A DNA stretch of 42,745 bases from Irineochytrium annulatum (Eukaryota; Chytridiomycota; Chytridiomycetes; Chytridiales; Chytridiaceae). Below the pieces are notes generated by a model. It was not told the origin of the DNA and made no database searches. It saw only the letters and a list, made by a program, of their open reading frames with translations. Below are positions 1-10,800 of this stretch, piece after piece (positions within the stretch are counted from its first letter, which is position 1; every line of letters begins with the position of its first letter). The stretch lies in NCBI GenBank assembly GCA_027600665.1, contig JADGJL010000104.1, forward strand, positions 1 to 42,745, given 5' to 3'. A program made the translations under genes and the position numbers.

Positions 1-776
1 CGGCGGGTGGGGTCCGGCGGGGCGGCTGGGCGGCTCCGTTGGGGGGCTTCCGGCACGAAGGTGGACGAGGATAAACGGCTATCGGAGGCGGCCGAGCGTC
101 TAGCGATGTGTGTTTTTTTTTTTTTTTTTGGGGAAAGCTTGTACGAGCGGTCGCTAAATACGGTTTGTCTCCTTACGCTTCAGGGAGCAGGAGCTAGCGA
201 ATTGCGAGTACAAGAAGGACTACCGGCGGGCTGTCCTCCTTGCAATGGACCTCGACCAGCCCTTCCGACTGTTGAGCCTACTAAAAAATCTTCGGTGGGA
301 CAACCCGGACCCCGAAAGCAGAACGGGCTCGAACGTCGTCGACAAGGCGCTTCTTGGGTTTGACGACAAAAAGGTAAGGGCCTCAATTGCTTTAACATTT
401 TCATTTATTTCATTTACAAAAGCTCGAAAAACTCCTCCGCTACATTCGCGACTGGAACACGAACGCCCGCCATGCCCGCACGGCACAGTCCATCCTCCAC
501 CTCCTCCTCCTCCGCCTTCACTCCTCGCGACTCCTCCGTCTCCCAAAGATCAAGGAGCTCGTCGACGGTATGATACCGTACTCGGAGCGGCACTACGGCC
601 ACGCGCAGGATCTCTTAATCGCGAGCCACGTCGTTGGTCACACGTTAGACCAAATGGACAACATGATTACGGTGGACGTGGACGCGGCAGACGTGGATAT
701 GGGTGGCGAGGTGGGTGGCAGGGACGTTGAGGACGCGTTGGGGTTGCTGGGGTTGGATGAGGATGACGACGAGTAG
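1..776 (+). CDS. UTP13: UTP13/TBL3 C-terminal part (5' end outside the window)
   Basis: Partial gene; the WD40 part lies upstream of the window. Exons 1-107, 184-373 and 423-776 join in frame to give 216 residues ending at TAG. Introns of 76 and 49 nt are GT-AG; the first carries a 17-T run. The joined protein has the conserved C-terminal helical Utp13 domain: a lead-in DYRRAVLLAMDLDQPFRLL, then LEKLLRYIRDWNT and a helix around HLLLLRLHSSRLL, then an acidic tail ending DEDDDE. Utp13 is a subunit of the UTP-B module of the small-subunit processome and acts in the nucleolus in 18S pre-rRNA processing. The family call rests on the C-terminal domain only, since the propeller is not visible. It is convergent with the CDC25-like gene. 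Confidence 0.85.
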
Positions 777-1755
777 TAACGCGAGGGCGCATCCTGCGCG
801 GCGGTAGAGATATTGCAGGGTTGTTCTGCACGGTGGTTATAATAGAAGCATGATTATTGTTTGTCTTCGCTTTGTACATTTGCTTTATGTCTTCGCGCAT
901 GTTGTTTGCGTTCGTTGCAGCTGACTTCTAAGGTTTGTTGCCGTGCTTGGGCTCGTGCATCTTCTAAGCGTCGTATTAATGGCATCAAAACAGCTATAAC
1001 ATGTTGGACGAGGTAGTGCTGAGTCCCTCCGCCTCAAGTTACCGTCTCCGACAACCGTTTTCCCACGCTTTCCCAACAACCCTCCCTTTTGCCAACTCCA
1101 TCAGCCGAAGAGGTGAGAGCTTGAGTCCTCTGTCCCTCGTCTCGATTGCAAAATCTAGTCGTCTGTGAAAAGTATGCAAGTGGCATCTGACGATAATGTC
1201 TGACCGCCTGCCTTTGTTCGCTCCCAGTAGTGGTGCTGAAGAAGATGGGTGCGGTGCTTACCCAAAATTTGGAAAGCCACCTTTCACTTTATCTTGAGAG
1301 CCGCGATTGCGAAAATAAAGTGGGCGTTTATTGATGATAAAATGACAAGTGACTGACTATCGTGAGAATAACGAAAGGAACAAATTAAAACGGTAGGGCG
1401 TGGTGGCTACCAACGGACAAGATACACATGGCGGTAGGAGAAAATAAGAAAGCGGAAGTCCAGGTTAACACGATCTGATGTTCAAAATACAATCCGCGAA
1501 GGCCAAAAAAAAAAAAAAAGAACTCCATCGCACAGCTTTTTTTAAAAAACACAAGAAAAAAAAGGAAAACACGATCCGGCATTACAATTGGAGATACCAG
1601 TGCGACGACTTACGAGTCAGACCAAAGACATACGAAGGTTAAAAAAGTAAAAAAACGAATGGTAAACGGATAATAACAATATATAGGAGCTTATAGAAAA
1701 GCGAGTTAACTCGCAAACAAGGAGGGCCCGACGGGCCGTTGCAAAGAATCACTTT
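777..1755. other. Intergenic, convergent 3' ends
   Basis: About 980 bp between the stop codons of UTP13 (+) and the CDC25-like gene (-). It should hold both 3' UTRs. From about 1350 it is AT-rich with A runs (for example at 1506-1519) and no convincing ORF; the short ORFs here have no recognisable content. Confidence 0.6.
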
Positions 1756-4700
1756 TCAAACGAAGCCTGACTCCGATAGCAACCGCGCAATCTTCTCGTC
1801 CTCCCTAATAGCAAAATAGGAAAATAAAGAAGAAAAGAAGGAAGAAATAAAAGTCAGGACCGAGCTTTCGAAGGCGAAGGAAGAGGAAACGAAAAAGCAC
1901 TCACCGCTCCCTCGGCTCAAGCGACAGCGACAAATTGTACAATGCCGTCTCATCCGCCGTCTCCATAAAGCTCTGCTTCAAGAACTGCTGCAACTCCGGC
2001 ACGTTTGCGAGCTGATACGGCGCGTTCTGGTACTGCTGAATATCCCTGATAACCTCGGCCGTCTTTGTCCTCTTCGAGAAGTTGATCATCCCATCATCGG
2101 CGCCCTTCAGGCAGTTCGGGCTGCCGTCCTCGATGAAGGTTAAGTCCGTCAGGTAGAAACCGAGGAAGGGCACGCATGGCGGGTTTACGTTGTGAAGCGT
2201 TTCGCGGTAACGCGAGAAGTTCTTGGCCGTGTTCATAAGCATCCGCAAGGCCTCAAGCATTGTCTGCGAGCGCGCGGGGAGGAGGTCCCATGTCCGCTTC
2301 AGGCGGTGGATTGGGGCGGAGTTCAGGCCAGCGAGGACAGCCATGAGGGTATTGAAGTTATTAATGGAGCGGCATTTCTGTATAATTGCGTTAGTAGTGC
2401 CGAGTATATCAATTTAAGCCACACTTACGTCGGCAATGCTGATGAAGTGCTTCGTGAGTACAGCCCTCTTCTTAATATCCTTCTCCGAAAGGATACTTTG
2501 CGCTACCCATCCGGACACTTGGTTCGACATGTTGATCATCGACTTGACATTGACAGCCGAGTGCGGCGCGTCTTTGTCACTCCACGCCTTCAACAGAAAC
2601 TCCGCGGGCTGGATCTTATTGTACTCCTTGCTCTCGAGGATGGTCAACTGCCTAGCGACCTCGAGCGGGTCCAAGTCCAGGAACCTGATCCTCCTCAAGT
2701 TGCTAGGCAGCTTCGGCGGCGGCACATCCCTCCCCGCACTCTGGATCATGACCCTGATGGGACCCTCGTTCTGCTCCCTCCGCTCGCAAAGCTTCACGAG
2801 CTGGTTCGCAAATGAACCGGCGTCCTGCATCGTTGTAGCCGCGAACCGCTTCACCTGCGCCAGGACCTCCCGGTCCTCCGAGTCTTCGGAGCAGTAGTTC
2901 TCAACCCACGACTTCATCACGTTGAAAACCCGCAGACGGATAGGCATCCGCTTCTGCTTCTCCCAGTCCGCAAACTCGGCCTCAGTTAAGCTCTCTGGGG
3001 GCTCGATTAAGAAACGCCTTTCAAGAAGCTCCATGAAACGGGCTGTGGTCGTGAAGGACCGGTACGTGAGGAGGAAGGTCTGGACGTAAGTGACATCGGG
3101 GGAATCGTGGAGGGTTAGGCGCTCGACAAGGGCTTCGATCCGGCCTCCCTTAACCTTGCCTTCCATGTTGAGAACGATGTCGTCAGGGTTGTAGTCGTAC
3201 TTCAAATACCACTTCTTGTCCGGTTGTGACATTAACGGCTACAGGAAATCGTCGTCAGCCACGTCTGCTTTTACCGTAGAGATGCCCAATACTCACGCTG
3301 TCGGTCGACCCCTTCCTTGGCGATGTCGTCGGTGCTTCCGCACCCAAAAGCTGGTGGATCTTCCCCATCTTACCCTTGGAGTTCGGCCCCCTCCCAAGCG
3401 AGTCCATAAAGTCCATGTCGCTCGGCCCGCCGGGCGGCAATTGCTGACCCTGCCTCGACACAGGCGCCGACATCGGGCCGTTGCCGACGAACATTGGCGC
3501 CCCGGGCGGCGGGCCCGAGGGCGGGTACTGTTGCGCCATACCCTGCTGGTGAGGCATGCCGGGATAGCCCTGTTGCTGCATCGGTTGGCCGTTCATCATG
3601 GCCGGGCTAGAGGTGTAGGTGCCGATGGTGGGCGGTGCGCCGTTCAAGATGCCGCCAGACGGGTCGACGGGGTCGGATGGGGAAGACGACTCTTGGAAGT
3701 CGCCCAAGTTCGGGCCGAGGATCGAGAGCGAGAGTGGCCTCCGCCGGATAACGGGCTCCGAGGGCCGCCGGGCGTGTGCAGCGGCGGCGGCCGACGCCGG
3801 GCCGTTGGCAGAGCCCTGCCCGGACCCGCCGCCGTACTGGTCAATGTACTGCTGGAGCGTCTGCTGCTCGAGCGCCTCCTTCTCCTCAATCAGGAACTTT
3901 GTCGAGATGAGAAGCTCCTTCACGGCCTTCTCAACGAGACCCGTTGCGGCGACGACCTGCTCAAGGGCGTTCGAGGGCGCGAGCGTCCCCGTTGCGGTGG
4001 AAGTGGCCATCACGAGGCCGGAGATGGAGTTGTAAAGCGAGAGCCGGTTGACCTTGAAGTCGACCGTGAGGTCCTCGCTGAGGGAATCAAGGGGCAGATC
4101 ATCCACGACGGAGAGGAAATTTCCAACCTCCGTCACCATCGACCTCACGTCCGTAATCAGGACCGACGAGTTGAACTGATCCCCACCGATGGCCCGGACC
4201 AGCTCCCGGATCATACCGACAACGTTCGAAGTGAACCGCTCGAGCTGCGCAATAATTTCCGAGTTGGTCGGCTGCGGTCCCTCCTCGTCGTACTCGTCCT
4301 CCTCCCCGCCTGCTGAGGAATTCGGTCCCGTCAATGAGCCCGCGTTCAAGTTCGACATGGTAGGCGACGCCGGGTAGCCACCCTGCCCCGACCCCGGCGC
4401 GCCCGGCCTGCCCGTCGATGTGGTCGGCGACCCCGAAGTTCCCTCCCCAGCCTCATCGACCCGAATCTCCACACCGGCCTCCTGCGCCGCGTTGACGAAG
4501 CTCTTCACGGCCTGGAGGACCTCGGAAGCAGCGGCCTGCATCTTCGAGATGGCGTCCGGCGGCGGCCACACCCCCGAGGCGCACTTTGCCGACAAAACGA
4601 GCCTCGACAGCGTAGCCATAATGCTCCGGTGATGTACCCTGAGCGTGCGGTGTGCTTCGACAAGCGGCGCGTCCCGCCGCGCCGTCCCGGAAGCGAAAAG

Positions 4701-6204
4701 CATCACCCGGATCGTCTCGACAATAGCAGAAGATTGCGGGATAAACTTTTCCTTGAAGTTGTTCTTCGCCGAGAAGTTAAGCTGTTGGACCGCGCCGACA
4801 ATGTCGTTTGTCAGGCGCGCCCATGTCACCCGGCCCGCGCCGTCGTCCTCGACCATCGATGGTCTTCGGAGGGAGTCCGTCGATGAGTTCGAATGCGCAG
4901 AGGTGCTTTCCCGCTTTTTTGTAAGCTGCGAAAGTGATCATCAGTCAAACCATTACCCAAATGGCAACGCCCATCTTACCAATTCTCCCGTCTCCAGATC
5001 GATATCGGACAGCAACCATGTCGTTTCATCGGTGAGCATGTTGTAGTAGTATGCCCGGCCTTCGGGTGTGGACTTTTTGCCCCAATTTGGCGGGAGCTAT
5101 AGTACCATTTTTCAGTAACTGCGTCATGCAAGTAAGCATCACTCACCCCTTCATTCGCCGCCTGGCGGGTAGATACAAGAGCCGTCGTGCGAATGAGGAG
5201 CCCGTTAGAGCTCACTGGCGCGATAAGAGAATTGGGTGCGGTCGTGGGTGAGGTAAGGTTATCAGCGGAGAGGCTCGACGCCGAATTCAGAGAACCAATC
5301 GAGGCCGAGGTCGTGGTCGTGCCCTCTGGCGGTGTCCACCGAGTCTCCTTCGTGAAGCCGTTATAGTAAACCATGGATCCGTCCTCGGCTTCGAAGACGA
5401 TCCAACCTGGCGGCAGGTTCAAGCTCGTGTAGCCGGAATCCCGCTGCGGCTGTCCGGATGCACCGCCGGGGGTCGCTAACGGGTTGGAGGTCTCGGAGAG
5501 GCGGGGTGAGCTAGCGAAGCTGTCGTTCGAGGAGCGGCCAGCGGCCTCGACGGCCTGCTCGCCGGTATACTGATTTACATAAATGATTCTGCCATCTGCT
5601 GTCACCTGGCGAAGCCATGGTCCCGCCTTGTACGTAAATTAGTCCAATGATCGTCTAAACGATAAAATGAGGAGGAATCGCACCTCGGCTGATGCTGGAG
5701 GTGTCTCGACGATAGCCTCCTCAGGCTCGCTGACATAATTTGACGGAAACCTGGAAGAAATATCGATCAAGTACGTGGTTAGTATCGGATGCATGTTTAG
5801 GGAGTTCACCAAGGGTAGACCAATAGCAGGAGACGCGCTTCGCACGACCAACCGCCCTCCACTGACCGCGGTCGCCCCGACCATTCGCCGCGGCCGTCCG
5901 GAAACCCCGGCCGCAGGATCTGCCGCCCTCCGGATGTTGCTCTGCTGGGCTCTTCCCCCTCACCGCCCATTATCCCAAAACTTGCCGGGAACCATCCTCC
6001 CTTCCCGGCCGCGCCACTTTAGTCAACACCTCGCCAACACTGGGCCAGAACCCACCATCCTCGATCGTCATTGCACGATCCGTCCCACCAGCCAGACTCG
6101 AGCTGGTTGTGGACGTGGATCACATCCCCGCGCTTGAACGAGAGACCCGAGTCATCCGGCCTCGTGTAATCGTACAGCGCCGTAACGTATACGATCCGGG
6201 ACAT
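1756..6204 (-). CDS. CDC25: Cdc25-type Ras guanine nucleotide exchange factor, SH3-WW-WW-WW-REM-RasGEF
   Basis: Eight exons on the minus strand: 6204-6056, 5750-5684, 5626-5147, 5096-4980, 4925-3297, 3238-2429, 2377-1905, 1804-1756; 1257 residues, all phases consistent. Residues about 4-58 are an SH3 domain (ALYDYTRPDDSGLSF ... DRGWFPSNYV). Three WW-type elements follow: about 73-100 (GPWLRQVTADGRIIYVNQYT, degenerate), 143-174 (LPPGWIV ... TRWTPPEG) and 233-264 (LPPNWGK ... DETTWLLS). A long helical and low-complexity region (about 272-810, Q/P/G-rich near its end) precedes the REM domain (VKGGRIEALVERLT) and the RasGEF catalytic domain (CRSINNFNTLMAVLAGLNS, NPPCVPFLGFYLTDLTFI). The product should load GTP onto Ras upstream of adenylate cyclase or MAPK pathways. 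The intron splitting the SH3 domain is unusually long, 305 nt (5751-6055). Confidence 0.93.
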
Positions 6205-7822
6205 GGCGATACTCTAGCTCCTTGCTCGGATACGATTTGGAGGTGTGAGCACCGGGATCACCGGCTGCCAATGCCTGTGGCTAGCGCAGCCTCCCTTCTC
6301 CCTTCCGAGATCGAATTGGCCGGCTCGCGGGCGGCTGCAGGAGTCCAGGACTGGGGCGGACCAACGGCAACGACGGGGTCGGGGACGGCCTCCAAGGATC
6401 GGAAGGATGATGGGTCCACAGGCCTCACGGGCGTTCCTGGCCTTCTGGTTGCAGGGTTTGAGTTGATCCTATTATTAGAGTTTCGGGCTCCATGTCGCAC
6501 AACAAGGAGATATCGACGTTTCTTTGACGCGAAATAACGCAGTCTTCACTTTTTTTTAGCGTCTGAACGCGTCACTTATTGTCGCATGCTCGAGGCTCGT
6601 TCCTGCGGGGATGAAGGTGAAAAAGCTGGACGCCCGTCAGCAGCATTGCACCCCGCCCCTCCCCCCGACGCGTCGTGGTGCCGCGCATGGCTGGGCGGAA
6701 CGTGTCAGCAGCAACCGCACGCGCCAGAACGACTCTTCAATTATATTATTAAAATTCTGTCGTTGTTTTTTGAGTGCGAAGGAAAGGTCGAGTTACTGAA
6801 GGGCAGTAACTAAGGTTGGTCGCTTGGAAGGTCAGGCCAAAGACTCCATTCAGGAGAAAGGACAGATCAGGTAAACATTGGATATCGAAACCAGACCTTT
6901 CGAGACTGGTCCAACGGCCGGGGTTTCGAGTGCACAACTGTACGCCAACGACCATCACCAATGGGCCTGCTGCCGTCGTGACCATCGTCTGCTTGAAGCC
7001 CGCCGCCTGACTGACCTTGGCCGACGTGGTGGCGTGATCAGGGCTGGGTGGCGACACTAAGCCGCTGGTAGTGAACCCTTGCTGACTCGCACTGTCAGCT
7101 TTTCCCGTTACAGTTGTTACATCTGTAAAAGTCATGTCGAAGGTACGACGGCGTTGTCGGGTGCATTGAGAAGCCGCGTGGGTGCCATTACGCCATGACC
7201 TCATTCGAGATAGGTGTCTTCGTCTCCAGTTTTTCTGTGTACTTTCGACCGCCTCTTCGAAAAAGCTCAAAATATAAGGAAGAATATAGTATGTGTTGGA
7301 GGGATAATAAGACAAAGACGGCTTGCGGTAGATAAGAGCAAAGGTGGAAGTGAAAGGTTCAAACTAGAGATACAACATCTACGAGAAAACGCTGCGGAAA
7401 AGGGAACATATAAAGACGACAACGTCGTGAAGGATGAAGGGATATACATGTCCAAATAATCTTTGGGGTGAAGGCGCAATTAGCAGGGAGATTGCAACGA
7501 TCAATGGCAAAAGAAAAACTATAAAAATGAACTGTCCACACATAGGAATATCACAGGCAAAATCAATAACCAGTCAAGTACAACGTGAAGGATGAGTGTC
7601 CGTATCAGTCAAAAACCGAGACCACAGCTATAGGACGCAGAAGTTGCATAATTGATTTAAAGGATGATAAGACGACAAAAAAAAACCCCCCACGGAAAAA
7701 TGGGAAACAGAATGAAAGTTCAATGTTCGTACGGTGAATAGGTAAATAAGACTTTAAACGCATGCAATCTGGAACCGGTCAAAGTGACAACTGTAATCCA
7801 GGTTGTCCACAGCCAAAACCAC
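6205..7822. other. Intergenic: CDC25-like promoter side and 3' flank of the AACS fusion
   Basis: About 1.6 kb. The left part is the upstream region of the CDC25-like gene; the right part, AT-rich from about 7200, should hold the 3' UTR of the fusion gene. The only ORF worth recording is on the minus strand at 6749-7135 (separate entry). Confidence 0.5.
6749..7135 (-). CDS. Unassigned small ORF, weak
   Basis: Minus-strand open frame that can start at an ATG at 7135 (MTFTDVTTVTGKADSASQQG...) or further up at 7315. It is Thr/Ser/Ala-rich with one hydrophobic patch (GPLVMVVGVQL). No family is recognised. A possible donor after TSLER would shorten it. It may be an exon of the CDC25-like transcript's 5' UTR, a small gene, or chance. 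Composition is intermediate between coding and non-coding DNA here. Confidence 0.2.
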   Translation of the reverse strand: MTFTDVTTVTGKADSASQQGFTTSGLVSPPSPDHATTSAKVSQAAGFKQTMVTTAAGPLVMVVGVQLCTRNPGRWTSLERSGFDIQCLPDLSFLLNGVFGLTFQATNLSYCPSVTRPFLRTQKTTTEF

Positions 7823-10800
7823 TCAATAATCCTCCATCACCAGCCTTAGGCCCGTCGCGACGCCGACGAACCTCTCAAAGAAGCCCTCATGCACGCCCCT
7901 CGGCGTGGCCCTCGACACGCTCAGCCACGTCACGCACCTCCCCTCCCGGACATCCAGATCCACCTCGAGCCTCGCGGCCGTCGAGTGGAACTTCTTCTCT
8001 ATCCTCAGTTCCCGATCCCGGACCACGCCGAGCGGCTGCTCGTTGACGCGCACGATCACCTCGATCGTGTCGCGCCAAGCGATGTACTCGGACGTCGCGC
8101 CGTCGTTCCGCTCCACCGTGCGGGAGCCGTAGGCGGCAGCGGCGGAGTCGGGCGTCAGGGCCGAGGCGGAGGGCGGAAGGCGGACGGTCTCGTAGGTGAA
8201 GTAAACGCCGTTGCCGGACTTGCCTGGGCTGGTCGCGACGCCGTGAGCCATGTAGCCGACGACCTCCTCGCCCGTGTCCGGGTCAACCTGACGCAGCGGC
8301 GCCAGGCCGGTAGATCGCTCGCCGTCCCTCGCGCGCCGGTCGTCCTCATGGCGGAGCGACAACGACGACAGGTAGCTGATGATGACAGCCCCGACTGTCC
8401 TCTGCAGCGCCGCCGGGTCCCTCGGATCAAACCTCGCGACAAGGTGCTTCTGATCATGCGCAACGCTCAGGTTGAACCTCGGCATCCTCCACTTCTTCGT
8501 GACCGCATGCCGATCAATGACCTTGTGTGGCTTCCGCGTCCTGACGTCGTACCTCGGCATGTGTACCGTGCAGGAGTCGACGTCCTCGATTGTCAGCGGC
8601 GCGAGCACGGGCATGAGCTCGAGCGCTTGCGTGCCCTGCTCATATAACATCCGCAGGTCCCGCATCATAGCGCGGAGCGAGAGCGCGTCGAAGACGGCGT
8701 GGTTCACAAAAACGTACGCTACCGTCGCGTTGACCGCAGTCACGGCCGTGATCATCGTCTTCTCTCCCGCGAGGGCCTTGTGCGCCGCGACACGGACGGC
8801 AGCGAGGTCCTGCATGACGGCGAGGGGCACGATGACGGTGCGAGGGTGGGGCGTCTGGGAAAGCGGGAGGATGACGGCGCGCGTGGGGTCCTTAGCGGCG
8901 CGGCGTTTGCCATGGGGCATAAGGCGGGCCGAGAGGATGCGGTGGACAGCATGAAGGTCCTTCATAGCGCGGGTGAGACGCGGGGCGTCGATAACGGGGT
9001 GCTGGCTAGTGGACGGGTCGAAGTCGCCGCGGAGGGCATAGGGGTATAGGGACCATTGGACAGAGTTGCGGATAATGTTGGCAATAGGTGTCGGCGCGAC
9101 TTGGTACCTGGATGCAGAATTTCAGCAGACAATCCCAAATCAAGGTACGAGGTTACACTACTTACAGCCAAGTCTGCGAAAACACATGGAACCCCGGCCC
9201 GATCTCGACGACCTCCTTCCCGTCCGCCGTCATCTCAACCTTAACCTCCTGACGGCCGTCTTTTCGCATCGTGACGGCCTTCTCATCTATCCACCTCGCT
9301 ACCTCCGACGGCCTCGCGGTCTCGCCCAAGAACAATACAGCTGGCACGTCAGCTCCGAATTTCTCCCGAAGCCTCGCGGCCAAGATCACGCTATGGATGC
9401 TATTCAGGCCCGCCGAGAGGAAGGTAAAGTCACGGCCAGAGAAGTCCGGACACCCGATGACGGACGAAGCAACGGTCGAGATCTCGTGAGCCCGTCCGTT
9501 CGGCGGGAGGATGTCGAGGCTCGGGTCGGTCGACGTCAGATCTTCCGGCTTATAGAGGAGCAGCGAGTCGGGATTCACGAGCGTGTTGGAGGGGACGACC
9601 TTCTCGCCGTTGAGGATCTTCTTGACGGCTATCTCGACCTTTTTGCCGGTGTGGGTATACTGGTGAGGAGAAGAACATCAGTACTTCAAGCAATCCAAGA
9701 GCAATAATTCAATAACTTACCGGAATGTCATCAATCGGCAGAATGAACGCGGGAGCATGCCTGACCGACAGCTCCTCGCAGATCTTCGCCCTGACGCTCG
9801 CCGCCAGCTCCCTTGAAAACTCCCTCCCCTCCGCCATCCTTAAGTACAGGACCACCCTCTCATCATTCCTCCACCGCTGCCCGACCGCCAAGCTATCCCT
9901 AACCTCCTCAAACTGCGTCACGACGTTGTATAGCTCGCTGCTCCCGAACCTCACACCGGCCGGCTTTAACGTCCCGTCGCTCCGTCCCAACATCACAAGC
10001 CCACCAGTCCGCGGGTTGATGCTTACATAGTCGCCGTGGAACCAAACGCCCTCGAACCGCTCGAAATACGCCGCGCGGTACAGGCTCCGCCTGTCATCGT
10101 CACCCCAGAAGAACACCGGCATGACCGGGAATGGTTTCGTGCACACCAAGTCGCCGGGAGCGTCGCCATCGACCCTGTTGCCCGACTCGTCCCAGGCCTC
10201 CACGGCCATGCCCAGGCACCGGCACATGATCTCCCCGTCCTGGGCCGGCTCGCCGTCGGACCGATGGCCCGCGAAGAGCGACAGGATGTCGGTCCCGCCC
10301 GTGATGGACCCGATCAGGACGTCGGGCTTGATCGCGCTCCTCACGTACTCGAACTGCTCCACGGCCAGCGGGCTCCCCGTGGAGTACACGTGCCGCAGCG
10401 TGGTCAGCGAGTGGGTCGATCTCGGGGACAGGTGCAGGTCCTGGATGCTCTGCAGGTACTTGGCCGACGTCCCGAGACACGTGATGCCGAGCTCGTCGAC
10501 GAGGTCGAAGATGTGGCTGGCCTTGGGCTTGAATGGGGACCCGTTGTAAAGGACGAGCGTGAGGCCGACTGACAGCCCCGAGACGAGCCACTGCCACATC
10601 ATCCACGAGGTGGTCGTGTAGTAGAAGAGGACGTCATCGCGGACGAGGCCGCCGTGGATCATGTGCTCCTTTTTGTGCTGAAGGAGCGCGCCGCCTGCCG
10701 AGTGGACGATGCATTTCGGCTTGCCGGTGGTGCCGGAGGAGTAGAGAATGAAGAGCGGGTGGTCAAAGGGGAGCTGCTCGAAGTGCAGCGGCTGGGACGG

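Noticed and set aside
3216..4316. Long plus-strand ORF opposite the RasGEF gene
   Set aside because: It is an antisense shadow of a GC-rich exon. The minus strand gives a spliced protein with conserved domains; the plus frame is Arg/Pro-rich with none.
7889..8647. Long plus-strand ORF opposite the condensation-like domain
   Set aside because: Antisense shadow in GC-rich coding DNA; the composition is dominated by Arg/His/Pro/Gly and no motif is present.
10036..10572. Plus-strand ORF opposite the AACS core
   Set aside because: Antisense shadow; the opposite strand carries the AACS family signatures.
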